From Arcobacter acticola (GTDB lineage: Bacteria; Campylobacterota; Campylobacteria; Campylobacterales; Arcobacteraceae), in NCBI RefSeq assembly GCF_013177675.1, contig NZ_CP042652.1:2356001-2420000 (forward strand): a stretch of 64,000 bases of DNA, in the 5' to 3' direction. A program made the position numbers and the translations under genes. Within the stretch, counting starts at the first letter, position 1. Every line of letters begins with the position of its first letter. Of the stretch, positions 19,409-29,888 are shown one piece after another. A model generated the notes under the pieces. That model was not told the DNA's origin, searched no databases, and was given only the letters and a program-made list of their open reading frames with translations.

Positions 19409-20147
19409 TATTTATAAATAGTTTTTTATAAATATTATCAAAATTTTCAATAGGAGGAAGATTAAATTCATCTTCTTTCTCTTGCGTCCAGAATAAATAC
19501 TTATTTCTAAACTTAGTATAACTTGTCAAAAATGATATTTTAAATGCAGTTGCTATTACAATATTTGTTTGTTTATCTAAAAATTTATACTCATATTTTC
19601 CAAAAATTTTTGGAAGAAAACCATCTTGATAGCTTTTAGAAATAACAAATCTAGCTTCTTCATTTGGATTTGATATTAAAGAATTATCATACTTATAAGA
19701 GTTTAAATAGACTCTTTCAGTATTGTAAGTATATTTATTAAATTTATATGTAAAAGTTGATATGTCAATAAATTTCTCAATATAATTTTCATGCATACTA
19801 GCTATTTCTTCTTTTTCAGAAGAACTAAGTGTACTTGAATATTTTAAAGGATAAATATAAGCGCCAACAACAGATAAACTTTCGATTTTTGAATCTTTAT
19901 TTTTAAAAGCTTGCGTATATATTTTTGAATCCATTTGAGATAATTCATAATAGTTTTTTACTACGTATTTAATTATTAAATCATAATATCCAGTACTAAA
20001 TAAACATATCAAAAGTACGAAAAAAACAATTGCACTTTTTAATATTTTTGACACAATGAAACTAATAAAGAAACAAAAAGATATAAATGATAAGTTTGAT
20101 ATTATAAACATAAAGTTTTCTGGCATTAAAATCTGAAAAGATGGCAT
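19401..20147 (-). CDS. Hypothetical two-helix membrane protein (248 aa)
   Basis: Not recognised. Two adjacent hydrophobic helices at the N-terminus (about residues 12-30 and 34-56) form a hairpin. They are followed by about 190 residues of polar, tyrosine- and lysine-rich sequence that should be extracytoplasmic or cytoplasmic. No cysteine motif or nucleotide-binding loop is visible. It begins 7 bases after the end of the 179-aa gene upstream, so the two are likely one operon. A phenylalanine-, serine- and isoleucine-rich start is normal for this genome. Confidence 0.6.
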   Translation of the reverse strand: MPSFQILMPENFMFIISNLSFISFCFFISFIVSKILKSAIVFFVLLICLFSTGYYDLIIKYVVKNYYELSQMDSKIYTQAFKNKDSKIESLSVVGAYIYPLKYSSTLSSSEKEEIASMHENYIEKFIDISTFTYKFNKYTYNTERVYLNSYKYDNSLISNPNEEARFVISKSYQDGFLPKIFGKYEYKFLDKQTNIVIATAFKISFLTSYTKFRNKYLFWTQEKEDEFNLPPIENFDNIYKKLFINTK

Positions 20148-20154
20148 TATAAAC

Positions 20155-20694
20155 CTATTTTACCAAATAAGGTAAATCTCTTTTTAAAGACTCTAGTAAA
20201 TCTTCATTTAAAAAGAATTTAAAAAACTCTTCACTTTTATTGTTTTTATAACAAAATGCACATACATATCTATTTCTTTTTATCAGTTCAACTGCCTGTT
20301 CTAAAGCACTTTGAAAATCAACATTACTAATATAATACTCATACATAGTTTTTAAAAACTCTGCTTTAATTTCTTCTTTTACAAATACTACATTTTCTTG
20401 CATAAATTCTATTACATTTTCTTCATCTGATTTTATATTTAAAAACGCTTCTTTAACATCATCAAATCTCATATCAAATTTTGCACCAACTAATAATACT
20501 TCTTTTAAATTTTTTAAATCATTTTTTTGAAAATAATATTGTAATAATAGATTTAAATAATGTTCTTGTACATCAGTGTCATAATCTTCTATAAATTCAA
20601 AAACTTCTTCCGCTTCTAATATTTTATTAGTTTCTATTAGGGTGTTGTGAATTATTCCAATTTCCCCGATAATTTCATGTATTCTATCACCCAT
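20155..20694 (-). CDS. Hypothetical helical-repeat-like protein (179 aa)
   Basis: Not recognised. It is predicted all-helical and acidic, with spaced helices such as VQEHYLNLLLQYYFQKNDLK and EFLKTMYEYYISNVDFQSAL that have the rhythm of TPR-like repeats, without a clear TPR consensus. A CAFC pair lies near residue 147. It has no signal peptide or membrane segment. It heads a two-gene unit with the following two-helix membrane protein and could act as its cytoplasmic partner, which is inference. Confidence 0.6.
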   Translation of the reverse strand: MGDRIHEIIGEIGIIHNTLIETNKILEAEEVFEFIEDYDTDVQEHYLNLLLQYYFQKNDLKNLKEVLLVGAKFDMRFDDVKEAFLNIKSDEENVIEFMQENVVFVKEEIKAEFLKTMYEYYISNVDFQSALEQAVELIKRNRYVCAFCYKNNKSEEFFKFFLNEDLLESLKRDLPYLVK

Positions 20695-20817
20695 TAAAAA
20701 GTGTCCTTCATATTTTATTTTATTTATTAATTAGATTATATCTAAAATACATTTCAGAATAATTAGAATGTTAATGTTATAATAAATAACTATTTATATT
20801 AAACAAAAGAAGATTAA

Positions 20818-23800
20818 ATGAAAAATATTCTAAAAATTATAATTATATTATTTGTATTGATAACAAACTTAACATTTGCAAACGAAAAATCAATAACAAA
20901 ACCTTTAGAAAAAGATATTTTACGTTTAGAATGGAAACATCAATTTGAATTTGCAGGATTTTATGCAGCACTTGAAAAAGGCTACTACAAAGATATTGGC
21001 ATTGATCTTGAGATAAAAGAGTTCGAAGAAGGTATTAATATAAGTGAAGAAGTTTTAAGTGGGAAAGCAACTTTTGGAATATCTTCATCAGCATTAATCC
21101 TAGAGAGACTAAAAAATAAACCAGTTGTTTTAATTGGTTCATATTTTAAACAAAATGCTTTAGCACTAGTAACAAAACCTGAAATAAAAACTCCTTCTGA
21201 TTTAAAAAATAAAAAGATTTTGGCTGTAGATTGGGAGATGGGCCATACAAGCTTGGGAGTTATGCTAAAGGATTATGGAATAAATGAAAATGATTATACC
21301 TTAGTAAAACATGATTTTAAAGTAGATAAGTTCCTAAATGGTGAAGTTGATGCTATGAGTATTTTTACAACATCTCAACCTTTTGAACTTGATAAATTAG
21401 GAATAAAATACAATATATTAAACCCTGCTAACTTTGGAATTTACTCTTATGATGTTGAATTATTTACAAGTGAATTTGTAATAAATAAGGATTTAGAAAA
21501 AGTAAAAGATTTCGTTAATGCAACAAATAAAGGTTGGGCTTATGCATTTGAGAATAAAGAAGAGATCATTGATTTAATTTATGATAAATACACAAAAAGA
21601 AAAACAAAAGAGGCTTTGTTATACGAAGCAAATAAAACTGAAGAAATATTTAAAACAAATGTATTTAAAATAGGAGCTATTGTTCCTGAATTAATAAAAT
21701 TAAATGCAGATATGTATGCAAATCTTAATTTAGTAGATAAAAATTTTAATATAAATACTATATTAAAAAACTATTATATAACGCAAGATAAACTTCCTAT
21801 AATTAATTTCACAGAAGAAGAAAAAGCTTTTTTGAGAAAAAAACCAATTATAAAAGTACATAATGAATTAAATTGGCCACCTTATAACTACTCTATAAAT
21901 AATAAAGCAGAAGGATTTTCTATTGATTATATGAATTTATTAGCTTCAAAAATTGGATTAGAAGTTCAATACATATCTGGCTTTTCATGGAATGAATATA
22001 TAGAAAAATTAGAAAAAAATGAAATAGATATTATGTTAAATATTTCAAAAACTCCAAGTAGAGAAGAAAAATTTCAATTTACATCTGCATATACAAAAAA
22101 TATAGATGCTATTTTTGTAAAGAAAGATAATAATAATTTAAAAAGTTTAAATGACTTTAAAGGAAAAACACTAGCAGTTATAGATGGATTTTATGAAGAA
22201 GATGTTCTAAAAAAACATTATCCAGATATAAAACTTTTAGTAGTTAAAGATTCTCTTGAAGGTTTAAAAAAAGTAGCTTTTGGACAAGCAGATGGAGCAT
22301 TTGATAATTTTGTAGTTGGTAATTATTTTATCGAAAAAAATTTTATTACAAATATAAAACCTGCATTTGAAATAAAAAATTCTAACTTTAATTTAGATAT
22401 GCATATTGCTGTTAACAAAAATAATACTGTATTAAAGAATATATTAGAAAAAGTTAAAAAAGAAATAACTCAAGAAGAATTAAACTTAATAAATGAAAAA
22501 ATCTTTACTGCTAATAAAATTTCTAAAAATACAATTGCATTAACAAAGGAGGAACAATTATATCTTGATAAAAAACAAATTATTACAATGTGTATTGATC
22601 CAAATAGAGAGCCTTTTGAAAAACTTGATGTTAACAATAATCATATTGGTATTGCAGGTGATTATATTAAACTTTTAACAGATAGACTTGGTATTCAAAT
22701 AAAAATTATTCCGACAAAAAATACAGAAGAAAGTACAGCTTTTTCAAAAAATAAAAAATGTGATTTATTAAATTTTATAAATCAAACTTCTTCAAGAGAT
22801 CAATGGCTTGATTTCACAGATACCATATTTATTGATGAAAATGTAATTATTGGAAGAATAGAAATGCCAGAAATCAAAGATTTATCAAAAATCAATGCAA
22901 CTATTGCTATTCCAAAAGGAACAGCAATGTATGAAAAGATTGAAAAAGAATTTCCTAACTTGATAATAGTTCCTGTAAATTCACAAAAAGAAGCCTTTGA
23001 TTATGTTGAACAAAAAAAAGCTGATTTAACTATACATTCTTTAATAATTTCAGCATATACAATCAAAGAAAATAGTCTTTTTAATTTAAAAATTTTATTA
23101 AAACCTAAAGAGTTTGAAAATGAATTAAGAATTGGTATACAAAAAAATGAAGATATTTTAAAATCAATTTTAAATAAAGGCATATACTCAATAACACAAG
23201 ATGATAAAAATAAAATCATTAATAAATGGGTTGTAGTTAAATACGAAGAAAAAATAAATTATACTTATTTATGGATATCTATTGCTTTTATGTTAGTAAT
23301 ATCCGTATTCTTTTTATATAGACAATATATCTTAAAACATAATAATAACTATTTAAAAAATGAAGTAACAAAAAGAACTGCTCAATTAGAAAATTCTAAT
23401 TTAATTTTAAAAGAAAAAAAAGATGAACTCTATGAATTAAACAAAAATCTTAAAATAAAAATAGAAGAAGAAGTAGAAAAAAATAAATTAATTCAAGAAA
23501 GATTATACAGATCTGATAAATTAGCTTCAATGGGTGAGATGATAGGTAATATAGCTCATCAATGGAGACAGCCATTATCAATTATATCAACAATTGCAAC
23601 AGCCATAAAAATACAAAAAGAGATGAATCTTTTAGAAGATAAAGAATTGATAGAAAATATGGAAATAGTAAATAAAAATGCACAATATCTATCAAAAACA
23701 ATAGATGATTTTAAAAATTTCATTAGAACTGATAAAACAATAGAAAATTATAATTTAACTAATTCAATAGATCATTTTATTCATATTATTGAACCTTCTT

Positions 23801-24216
23801 TAAAAAGTCATAATATTGATTTAATATTAAACTTAGATGATAATATTGTCATTAATGGAAGTTCAAATGAACTAACACAATGCTTAATTAATTTATTCAA
23901 TAATTCAAAAGATGCACTTGTAGATTCAAACCCTGATCGTTCTTTATTTTTTATTGAAACAAAATTAGTAAATAATATAATTTATATATTTGTAAAAGAT
24001 AATGCAGGAGGAATTCCAGCTGATATTATTTCAAAGATATATGAACCATACTTCACTACTAAACATAAATCACAAGGTACTGGTCTTGGATTAAGTATGA
24101 CATATAAACTTATAACTGAAGGAATAAATGGTAAGATAGAAGTTTCTAATAAAGAGTTCACATATGAAAATAAAATATATATAGGTGCTGAATTTGTTAT
24201 AAGTATAGAAAAATAA
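20818..24216 (+). CDS. Large sensor histidine kinase with three tandem substrate-binding-like domains
   Basis: 1132 residues. A signal peptide (1-22) is followed by an NMT1/THI5-like domain (about 35-300; [19 protein letters not shown]). Then come two SBP_bac_3-type domains, about 335-560 ([18 protein letters not shown]) and about 575-810 ([20 protein letters not shown]). One membrane helix lies at about 822-842, then a coiled coil. The HisKA box [10 protein letters not shown] carries His914. The ATPase part shows [24 protein letters not shown] and [10 protein letters not shown]. It is a periplasmic small-molecule sensor. No response regulator is adjacent, so its partner must lie elsewhere. 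Confidence 0.9.
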   Translation: MKNILKIIIILFVLITNLTFANEKSITKPLEKDILRLEWKHQFEFAGFYAALEKGYYKDIGIDLEIKEFEEGINISEEVLSGKATFGISSSALILERLKNKPVVLIGSYFKQNALALVTKPEIKTPSDLKNKKILAVDWEMGHTSLGVMLKDYGINENDYTLVKHDFKVDKFLNGEVDAMSIFTTSQPFELDKLGIKYNILNPANFGIYSYDVELFTSEFVINKDLEKVKDFVNATNKGWAYAFENKEEIIDLIYDKYTKRKTKEALLYEANKTEEIFKTNVFKIGAIVPELIKLNADMYANLNLVDKNFNINTILKNYYITQDKLPIINFTEEEKAFLRKKPIIKVHNELNWPPYNYSINNKAEGFSIDYMNLLASKIGLEVQYISGFSWNEYIEKLEKNEIDIMLNISKTPSREEKFQFTSAYTKNIDAIFVKKDNNNLKSLNDFKGKTLAVIDGFYEEDVLKKHYPDIKLLVVKDSLEGLKKVAFGQADGAFDNFVVGNYFIEKNFITNIKPAFEIKNSNFNLDMHIAVNKNNTVLKNILEKVKKEITQEELNLINEKIFTANKISKNTIALTKEEQLYLDKKQIITMCIDPNREPFEKLDVNNNHIGIAGDYIKLLTDRLGIQIKIIPTKNTEESTAFSKNKKCDLLNFINQTSSRDQWLDFTDTIFIDENVIIGRIEMPEIKDLSKINATIAIPKGTAMYEKIEKEFPNLIIVPVNSQKEAFDYVEQKKADLTIHSLIISAYTIKENSLFNLKILLKPKEFENELRIGIQKNEDILKSILNKGIYSITQDDKNKIINKWVVVKYEEKINYTYLWISIAFMLVISVFFLYRQYILKHNNNYLKNEVTKRTAQLENSNLILKEKKDELYELNKNLKIKIEEEVEKNKLIQERLYRSDKLASMGEMIGNIAHQWRQPLSIISTIATAIKIQKEMNLLEDKELIENMEIVNKNAQYLSKTIDDFKNFIRTDKTIENYNLTNSIDHFIHIIEPSLKSHNIDLILNLDDNIVINGSSNELTQCLINLFNNSKDALVDSNPDRSLFFIETKLVNNIIYIFVKDNAGGIPADIISKIYEPYFTTKHKSQGTGLGLSMTYKLITEGINGKIEVSNKEFTYENKIYIGAEFVISIEK

Positions 24217-24264
24217 AGACCTTAATATTTCTATATATTTATATATATTAAATAGAGTTACTTT

Positions 24265-24474
24265 TTATTGGCATTTTTTATAGTGCATACGCTTTAAGGC
24301 ATTAGTTGATGGATTTAATTGATCTTTAAATTCTGAATCAATTCTATCAAATTCATCAGACTTATTATTTTCTTCAGAAACTATTTGTTCATCTGAAGTC
24401 ATTTTATTTTGATTAGCTTGTGAGCATCCTATAAAAACAACTAAAATCAATCCCGTAAATATTAATGTTTTCAT
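24265..24474 (-). CDS. Small putative lipoprotein (69 aa)
   Basis: A short protein with a typical export signal (MKTLIFTGLILVVFIGC), where the cysteine at residue 17 fits a lipobox. A polar, acidic mature region of about 50 residues follows, ending with a basic stretch and a terminal CQ. No domain is recognised. It lies alone between the large sensor kinase, which converges on it, and the tRNA operon. The lipobox is somewhat imperfect (F at -3), so anchoring is likely but not certain. Confidence 0.6.
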   Translation of the reverse strand: MKTLIFTGLILVVFIGCSQANQNKMTSDEQIVSEENNKSDEFDRIDSEFKDQLNPSTNALKRMHYKKCQ

Positions 24475-24624
24475 AAGAATTGCTTCCCCTTAAATAATTA
24501 AAAATTGTATCATATTATTATAGTTTTTATTCAAAATATGTTTAAGAATTAAAAGAATGAAAAAAATAAATACGGATATTTCTAGATTAGAAAGATTCTA
24601 ACTTGTATAATAGGAAAGAAGACT

Positions 24625-24675
24625 AAAAAAAAGCTTCTAGCTAAAAGAACACTTGGTTCAAATAGCTAAAAGCTT
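24625..24675 (-). terminator. Terminator of the tRNA operon
   Basis: On the minus strand AAGCTTTTAGCTA pairs with TAGCTAGAAGCTT over 13 bases (one G-T), followed by a run of eight T. The outer stem has the same design as the terminator of the rRNA operon at 45534-45589. Confidence 0.8.
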
Positions 24676-24679
24676 GTAT

Positions 24680-24756
<77 letters not shown>

Positions 24757-24833
24757 GATTATGTATATGACATACAAAGTTAAATAATCAACAGTATCAA
24801 GTATTAATTAGATTTTATGTTTTGTAAGAAATG

Positions 24834-24908
24834 TGGATGGGGTACTAGGATTCGAACCTAGGAATGACTGCACCAAAAGCAGTTGCCGTACCACTTGGCG
24901 ATACCCCA
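24834..24908 (-). tRNA. tRNA-Gln (TTG)
   Basis: A 75-base cloverleaf. The acceptor TGGGGTA pairs with TACCCCA. The anticodon loop TTTTGGT gives TTG. CCA is encoded. Confidence 0.93.
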
Positions 24909-24927
24909 AGAAAATATGGTTTAAAAA

Positions 24928-25004
24928 TGGAGCTGGTGAAGGGAGTCGAACCCCCGACCTGCTGATTACAAATCAGCTGCTCTAGCCAACTGAGCTACAC
25001 CAGC
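24928..25004 (-). tRNA. tRNA-Thr (TGT)
   Basis: A 77-base cloverleaf. The acceptor GCTGGTG pairs with CACCAGC. The anticodon loop TTTGTAA gives TGT. CCA is encoded. Confidence 0.95.
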
Positions 25005-25055
25005 ATCCAAAAATCGTTTAATTAAAAACGCACGCATTATACACTTTTAATTCGA

Positions 25056-25132
25056 TGGTGTCAAGAGAGGGACTCGAACCCTCGACCTCCGGCTTATGAG
25101 ACCAGCGCTCTAACCAGCTGAGCTACCTTGAC
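25056..25132 (-). tRNA. tRNA with CAT anticodon (probably elongator Met)
   Basis: A 77-base cloverleaf. The acceptor GTCAAGG pairs closely with TCTTGAC. The anticodon loop is CTCATAA and CCA is encoded. CAT is read by elongator Met or, when the C is changed to lysidine, by Ile2. The AGGTC variable region resembles Met tRNAs, which is a weak hint only. Confidence 0.85.
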
Positions 25133-25143
25133 GTTTAAAAAAT

Positions 25144-25220
<77 letters not shown>

Positions 25221-25259
25221 TTATAAATAAAAGATCATTTAATCAATCAAGATTAACCG

Positions 25260-25336
25260 TGGAGCGGGAGACGAGACTCGAACTCGCGACAGTCTGCTTG
25301 GAAGGCAGAAGCTCTAGCCAACTGAGCTACTCCCGC
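25260..25336 (-). tRNA. tRNA-Gly (TCC), copy 2
   Basis: A 77-base cloverleaf. The acceptor GCGGGAG pairs with CTCCCGC. The anticodon loop CTTCCAA gives TCC. CCA is encoded. It is identical to the copy at 25392-25468. Confidence 0.95.
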
Positions 25337-25391
25337 ATCACTTTTGGTAAAATAATAAAAACTAAATAGCATTACCAAATCTATTTAATAG

Positions 25392-25468
25392 TGGAGCGGG
25401 AGACGAGACTCGAACTCGCGACAGTCTGCTTGGAAGGCAGAAGCTCTAGCCAACTGAGCTACTCCCGC
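25392..25468 (-). tRNA. tRNA-Gly (TCC), copy 1
   Basis: A 77-base sequence identical to the copy at 25260-25336. The two are separated by a 55-base spacer that is not duplicated. Confidence 0.95.
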
Positions 25469-25531
25469 ATAAAAATGTACTGAAATACATTTTTAAATCA
25501 CAAAAAATGAAAACTATTTACTTAAAAATAG

Positions 25532-25608
25532 TGGTGGGTCATGAAGGACTCGAACCTTCGACCACTCGGTTATGAGCCGAGTGCTCTAACCAGCTGAGCT
25601 AATGACCC
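25532..25608 (-). tRNA. tRNA with CAT anticodon (possibly Ile2, lysidine type)
   Basis: A 77-base cloverleaf. The acceptor GGGTCAT pairs with ATGACCC. The anticodon stem CTCGG/CCGAG encloses CTCATAA, and CCA is encoded. The second non-initiator CAT tRNA of the operon must be elongator Met or Ile2. Its TGGTC variable loop and TTAGCTC junction look more like Ile2, but this is not settled. Confidence 0.85.
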
Positions 25609-25610
25609 AA

Positions 25611-25701
25611 TGGCGGACAGTGAGGGATTTGAACCCTCGGTACCGTTACCAGTACGTCTCCTTAGCAGGGAGGTGGTTTCAGCCAGCTCACCCAACTGTC
25701 C
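25611..25701 (-). tRNA. tRNA-Ser (GCT)
   Basis: A 91-base class II tRNA with a long variable arm. The acceptor GGACAGT pairs with ACTGTCC, with discriminator G. The anticodon loop CTGCTAA gives GCT. CCA is encoded. It is the first tRNA of the operon, about 34 bases after the likely transcription start. Confidence 0.94.
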
Positions 25702-25733
25702 GCTGTTTCCGTAATTTTACTTTCATAAAATCA

Positions 25734-25747
25734 GGACGGAAATTATA
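25734..25747 (-). promoter_or_regulatory. tRNA operon promoter with GC-rich discriminator
   Basis: On the minus strand TATAAT (25742-25747) is followed by TTCCGTCC. The same box and discriminator occur at the rRNA promoter (16 of 17 bases shared), where a consensus -35 is also present. Here no good -35 is seen. A GC-rich discriminator after the -10 box is a known mark of stable-RNA promoters under growth-rate control. Confidence 0.7.
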
Positions 25748-25789
25748 ATACTACATCACTTAAAACATACTTAAAAGACAAAGAGATCA

Positions 25790-26488
25790 TTAAATATTTT
25801 TTAATATCTCTTCAACTACATTTTTTGGATTAGAAGATTTATATATTGGTCTTCCAACAACTATGAAATCAACAAGGTTTTTTTTAGCAAATGCAATATC
25901 AGCAACTCTTTTTTGATCACCACTGTCTTCACCAAAAGGTCTAATTCCTGGACATAGAGTAATAAACTCTTTTGAAGTATTATTTTTTATATCAAAACTT
26001 TCATAAGCAGAACATACAACTCCATCAACACCTGAATTATATGTATCAATTGCAAATTGTCTTGCTTTTGTTTTTATATCTTCATTATAAATTGCTTTAA
26101 AAGCATCATTATCAAAAGAAGTAAGTGCAGTTACAGCTAAAACTAAAGGTTTATTTGGAATATCTTTAATTCTATTCATAACAGTACTCATAGCTTCTAC
26201 GCCTGAACTAGCATGAACGTTAAACATATCTACTAAACCAAAGTTTGCAATCTCTTGGGCTGCATCTGCCATTGTATTTGGTATATCATAAAGTTTTAAA
26301 TCTAAGAAGATTTTAAAATTAGGATTAATAGCTTTTATTTTTTCTAAAAATGATTTTCCATCTCTAATGTAAGTTCTAAATCCAACTTTTAACCAAACAT
26401 CAAAATCTTTTATTTGTTTTACTAGTTCTAAATTTTCTTCAGCACTTGATAAATCTAAAGATACACATAATTTCATAGCATTACTCAT
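25790..26488 (-). CDS. pyrF: Orotidine 5'-phosphate decarboxylase
   Basis: Last step of UMP synthesis: decarboxylation of OMP. 232 residues, TIM barrel. The catalytic motif FLDLKLYDIPNTMADAA lies near residue 60, with the conserved Lys-Asp network. A CPGIRPFGEDSGDQKRV block and VVGRPIYKSSNP close the phosphate-binding site. It begins three bases after nusB ends and is the last gene of the eight-gene minus-strand run. Confidence 0.95.
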   Translation of the reverse strand: MSNAMKLCVSLDLSSAEENLELVKQIKDFDVWLKVGFRTYIRDGKSFLEKIKAINPNFKIFLDLKLYDIPNTMADAAQEIANFGLVDMFNVHASSGVEAMSTVMNRIKDIPNKPLVLAVTALTSFDNDAFKAIYNEDIKTKARQFAIDTYNSGVDGVVCSAYESFDIKNNTSKEFITLCPGIRPFGEDSGDQKRVADIAFAKKNLVDFIVVGRPIYKSSNPKNVVEEILKNI

Positions 26489-26491
26489 AAA

Positions 26492-26887
26492 TTAAGCCTT
26501 TATAACTTTATCTAATAATCCATTTACAAATTTTGGAGCACCATCACTTGCTAATTTTTTTGATAATTCAATTGCTTCATTAATAACGATAGCTTTTGGT
26601 AAATCTTCAAATAATATTTCATAAATCGCAAGTTTTAGAATTGATTTTTCAACAGAACCAATATCTTCTAATGTTCCTTGATTTAAATGTGAAATAATTT
26701 CTTTATCAATAGCTTCAATATTTTGTATAGTTCCATTAAAAAGTTTTAAAGCAAATTCTTTTTGTTGATTTCTAATTTTTTTATCTTCTAAAATTTCATC
26801 AACAAATTTTACAATACCTTCATTTCCCAAATCGTAAGCATACAATAACCCAATTACAGACTCTCTTGCTTGTGTTCTTGTTGCCAA
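26492..26887 (-). CDS. nusB: Transcription antitermination factor NusB
   Basis: A 131-residue all-helical protein that binds boxA RNA together with NusE (S10) to promote rRNA antitermination. It starts ATRTQARESVIGLLYAYDLG and ends with the family block PKAIVINEAIELSKKL, then GAPKFVNGLLDKV. The size is normal. It begins one base after ribH ends, the usual ribH-nusB linkage. A boxA-like site occurs in the rRNA leader of this window at 51455-51466. Confidence 0.95.
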   Translation of the reverse strand: MATRTQARESVIGLLYAYDLGNEGIVKFVDEILEDKKIRNQQKEFALKLFNGTIQNIEAIDKEIISHLNQGTLEDIGSVEKSILKLAIYEILFEDLPKAIVINEAIELSKKLASDGAPKFVNGLLDKVIKA

Positions 26888-26888
26888 A

Positions 26889-27359
26889 TTACTTCCCCAT
26901 TTCGCTATATAAATCTAGCATTTCAATAATAGTAACCATAGCTTCTGCACCTTTATTACCAACTTTAGAACCAGCTCGCTCAATTGCTTGCTCAATTGTA
27001 TCAGTTGTTAAAACTCCATTTGCAACAGGTTTACCGTGTTTAATTCCAACAGTTGCAATTCCTTTTGTAGCTTCAGCTGAGATATAGTCAAAATGAGGAG
27101 TAGCTCCTCTTATAACTGCACCAACACAACAAATTGCATCATATTTTCCACTTGCAAGTGCATTTTCTAATGCAAAAGGGATTTCAAAAGCACCTGGAAC
27201 TAAAATCAAATCTAAATTATCATCATTTCCTCCATGTCTTTTAAATGCATCCCTTGCACCTTCAACCAATCTATCTGTTATAATATGATTAAATCTTCCA
27301 TTTATAATAGCTACTCTTTCAGTACCTTTTAATCGCAAATTACCTTCAATAATTTTCAT
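26889..27359 (-). CDS. ribH: 6,7-dimethyl-8-ribityllumazine synthase
   Basis: Penultimate step of riboflavin synthesis: condensation of the ribityl-uracil amine with dihydroxybutanone phosphate. 156 residues, forming icosahedral or pentameric assemblies in the family. Signature blocks are [12 protein letters not shown] near residue 54 and [15 protein letters not shown] near 80 with the catalytic histidine. [19 protein letters not shown] follows. It lies 29 bases after kdsA. The later enzyme ribF is encoded elsewhere in the window at 39108. Confidence 0.96.
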   Translation of the reverse strand: MKIIEGNLRLKGTERVAIINGRFNHIITDRLVEGARDAFKRHGGNDDNLDLILVPGAFEIPFALENALASGKYDAICCVGAVIRGATPHFDYISAEATKGIATVGIKHGKPVANGVLTTDTIEQAIERAGSKVGNKGAEAMVTIIEMLDLYSEMGK

Positions 27360-27388
27360 TTATTTCTCCAAAAATATGTGTATAAGGA

Positions 27389-28189
27389 TTAATTATATCC
27401 TAAAGCCTCTTTAATAGCAAAAATGTCACTTACTGTTTTATATAAGTCTTCGATTTTTAGCATATTTGGTCCATCACTAAGTGCAGCACTTGGGTTTTCA
27501 TGTGTTTCAAAGAAAAATCCATCAACTCCAACAGCAGCAGCTGCTTTTGCCATATATGGAACAAATGAAGAGTTTCCACCTGTTGTTCCACCTGTGCTTG
27601 GAATTTGAACACTATGTGTTGCATCAAAAATTACAGGAGCATATTTTCTTAATAAAAGCAGATTTCTCATATCAACAACTAATGCACCATATCCAAAAGT
27701 ATTTCCTCTTTCACAAAGCCAAACTCCAGCTTTTTCAGAAGTCTCATAAGAAACTTCTGTTATTCCTCTTGTATTTAGAATTTTTTCAACTGGATGTTTC
27801 ATTGCATCAGCTGCTAAGAATTGTCCTTTTTTAATATTTATAATTGCAGGTGTTTTAGCTGCTGCTACTAATAAATCAGTTTGTCTACATAAAAATGCAG
27901 GAATTTGTAAAATATCCATTACTTCACCAGCAGGTGCTGCTTGATATGATTCATGAATATCAGTTACAACTTTATATCCAAATTGCTCTTTTATTTCTTG
28001 GAATAGCTTTAATCCCTCATCAAGTCCTGGGCCTCTAAAAGAGCTTATACTTGTTCTATTTGCTTTATCAAATGAAGCTTTAAAATAAAATTCAACTCTT
28101 TTATCTTCACTTAATGGTTTTAATTTTTCAGCAATTCTCATTACTGTATCTCTATCTTCTAATACACATGGTCCTGTTAAAATTTTCAT
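27389..28189 (-). CDS. kdsA: 3-deoxy-8-phosphooctulonate synthase
   Basis: Condenses phosphoenolpyruvate and arabinose-5-phosphate to KDO-8-phosphate for the LPS core. 266 residues, TIM barrel. The N-terminal [10 protein letters not shown] carries a cysteine (Cys8) where the metal-independent E. coli enzyme has asparagine, so this is probably the metal-dependent class. Other motifs are [31 protein letters not shown] and FFETHENP. Its ATG overlaps the end of the potassium channel gene by four bases (ATGA type). Confidence 0.95.
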   Translation of the reverse strand: MKILTGPCVLEDRDTVMRIAEKLKPLSEDKRVEFYFKASFDKANRTSISSFRGPGLDEGLKLFQEIKEQFGYKVVTDIHESYQAAPAGEVMDILQIPAFLCRQTDLLVAAAKTPAIINIKKGQFLAADAMKHPVEKILNTRGITEVSYETSEKAGVWLCERGNTFGYGALVVDMRNLLLLRKYAPVIFDATHSVQIPSTGGTTGGNSSFVPYMAKAAAAVGVDGFFFETHENPSAALSDGPNMLKIEDLYKTVSDIFAIKEALGYN

Positions 28190-29874
28190 TTAATTCCTTT
28201 AAAAATTGTTCGTTTTTCTTTACCTGTTATTGCATAATAAAATTCATAAGCATTTTGACAAATATATTCTATATCATCTTTTGCATGATTATCGCATGCC
28301 AATAAAATTTTATCGCCTATTTTAATTTCATTTTCCCATTCAGGGGTTAATATTATATCATTTTCTCGTTGAAGTAACAAAGGAACAATATTATTTCTAT
28401 GTTCTTTATTATGTAAAGATATTCCTAATAAACTTAAATACGCTATTTCTTCTGACTTTAAATAATTAAAAATTTGGGGAGTTGTACTTTCACTTATCTC
28501 AACTTCCAAAAGAAGTGGCTTAGCATCGATTTCTTGTAAAAGCTTACTAACTAGTTTTGATGCCCATTCATTGTCTTTTTTTATAATCATCTTTAAAAAT
28601 TTATCACTAAGTGGGTTTACTAAAGCATTTGTAACTTTATTTACCAAAATCTTAGAAGGTGTAAAAATATGATTTATATTTGCATTCTTAAATAAAAAAT
28701 CATCCAAAATATCATTTTCTCTAACTATGGTTACAATATTAGGATTTAACTTTTTAGCCGTTGCTAAAATAGATAAATTAGTAGTATCATCTTCAGTTGC
28801 TGCAACTATTGCAACTGCATTTTCTATTCCAACATTTAACAATAACTCTTTGTCATCTGCATTTCCGAAAACTAAATGAGATATTTCATCTGGAGTAAAT
28901 TTTCTATCTTTATTTTTATCTAATTCAATCAATTTAACTTCCACATTGGTATCTGTTAATTTTTCAAAAATCTTTCTTCCCATTCTTCCATATCCACATA
29001 TAATATAAAGACCTTTGGGAAAAATCGGTAAAGTTGCATTTAAATCATCAATACCATATAACCATTTTTCAAGTTTAAATAGATTTGGGGCAGAAAGTGC
29101 CATATTAATTTCTGATGAAATAATTGAAAAAGGATTAATAACAACCTCAGCATTTAGATCTTTTAAATTCTCCGTATGATTTGTAGTTGTAGATTTAACA
29201 GCAACTTTGATGTTTTTATTTAATGTTTTTGCAATTAATGTAATCTTCAAATTTAAAGCATCGTCTTCCAATAGAGATACTATTGCTTTACAATTTCTTT
29301 TATTTAAACCTGCTACTTCTAAAACTTTTACAGAATAGTTTTCACTAAATAATACAGGTACTGTTGGTGTAAAATTTTCTAAAAGTAAATTATTTATTTC
29401 CATTTTATCTTTTGTTATCACAACTGTTCGTAAGCCTTGATTAAGAGCTTTTGTAATAATTTTTCTTGTGATTTGGTTATATCCAAGAACCACAATAAAT
29501 TTTTCATTTAGATTTTTTATTTGTCTTAAAAATTTTGTTTTTTCTATTTCTTGTAAAAATAGTTGATCTTGCAATAAAGTAAGTAATGAACCAATACTAT
29601 AAAACCATCCTAAAACCGTTAAATATGTTGAAAAAGTAACCCAAATTCTTTGAGTGTAAGTAAAAGGGTAAGGTAACTCACCAAATCCTATTGTAGTTGC
29701 TGTATACGAAATAAAATAAAAAGCATCAAAAATAGTCATATGATAAGTATTTCCATTTAAATCCATACCTGGAATTAAAAGGAAGCCTATCATTGAAATA
29801 GTATATGTTATTAATATTACTAAAAATGGTTTCCTCATTTTTTGTAATATTATAAATAAAGAATTATTTCTCAA
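28186..29874 (-). CDS. K+ channel/TrkA-N family protein with two Rossmann domains
   Basis: 562 residues. Two N-terminal membrane helices (about 17-33 and 75-100) flank a pore loop with the filter-like TATTIGFGE (near residue 56). Two nucleotide-binding units follow: [14 protein letters not shown] (about 132) and [16 protein letters not shown] (about 292, GxGxxG). The second is followed by a typical RCK acidic strand and [10 protein letters not shown]-terminal TrkA-C-like part ends near 540. The filter reads GFG rather than GYG. It probably gates K+ in response to nucleotide or redox state. It overlaps kdsA by four bases. Confidence 0.85.
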   Translation of the reverse strand: MRNNSLFIILQKMRKPFLVILITYTISMIGFLLIPGMDLNGNTYHMTIFDAFYFISYTATTIGFGELPYPFTYTQRIWVTFSTYLTVLGWFYSIGSLLTLLQDQLFLQEIEKTKFLRQIKNLNEKFIVVLGYNQITRKIITKALNQGLRTVVITKDKMEINNLLLENFTPTVPVLFSENYSVKVLEVAGLNKRNCKAIVSLLEDDALNLKITLIAKTLNKNIKVAVKSTTTNHTENLKDLNAEVVINPFSIISSEINMALSAPNLFKLEKWLYGIDDLNATLPIFPKGLYIICGYGRMGRKIFEKLTDTNVEVKLIELDKNKDRKFTPDEISHLVFGNADDKELLLNVGIENAVAIVAATEDDTTNLSILATAKKLNPNIVTIVRENDILDDFLFKNANINHIFTPSKILVNKVTNALVNPLSDKFLKMIIKKDNEWASKLVSKLLQEIDAKPLLLEVEISESTTPQIFNYLKSEEIAYLSLLGISLHNKEHRNNIVPLLLQRENDIILTPEWENEIKIGDKILLACDNHAKDDIEYICQNAYEFYYAITGKEKRTIFKGIK

Positions 29875-29888
29875 TATATTTACCTATT

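Noticed and set aside
24557-24601. 14-codon frame MKKINTDISRLERF
   Set aside because: Too short, no convincing ribosome site, no helix or motif.
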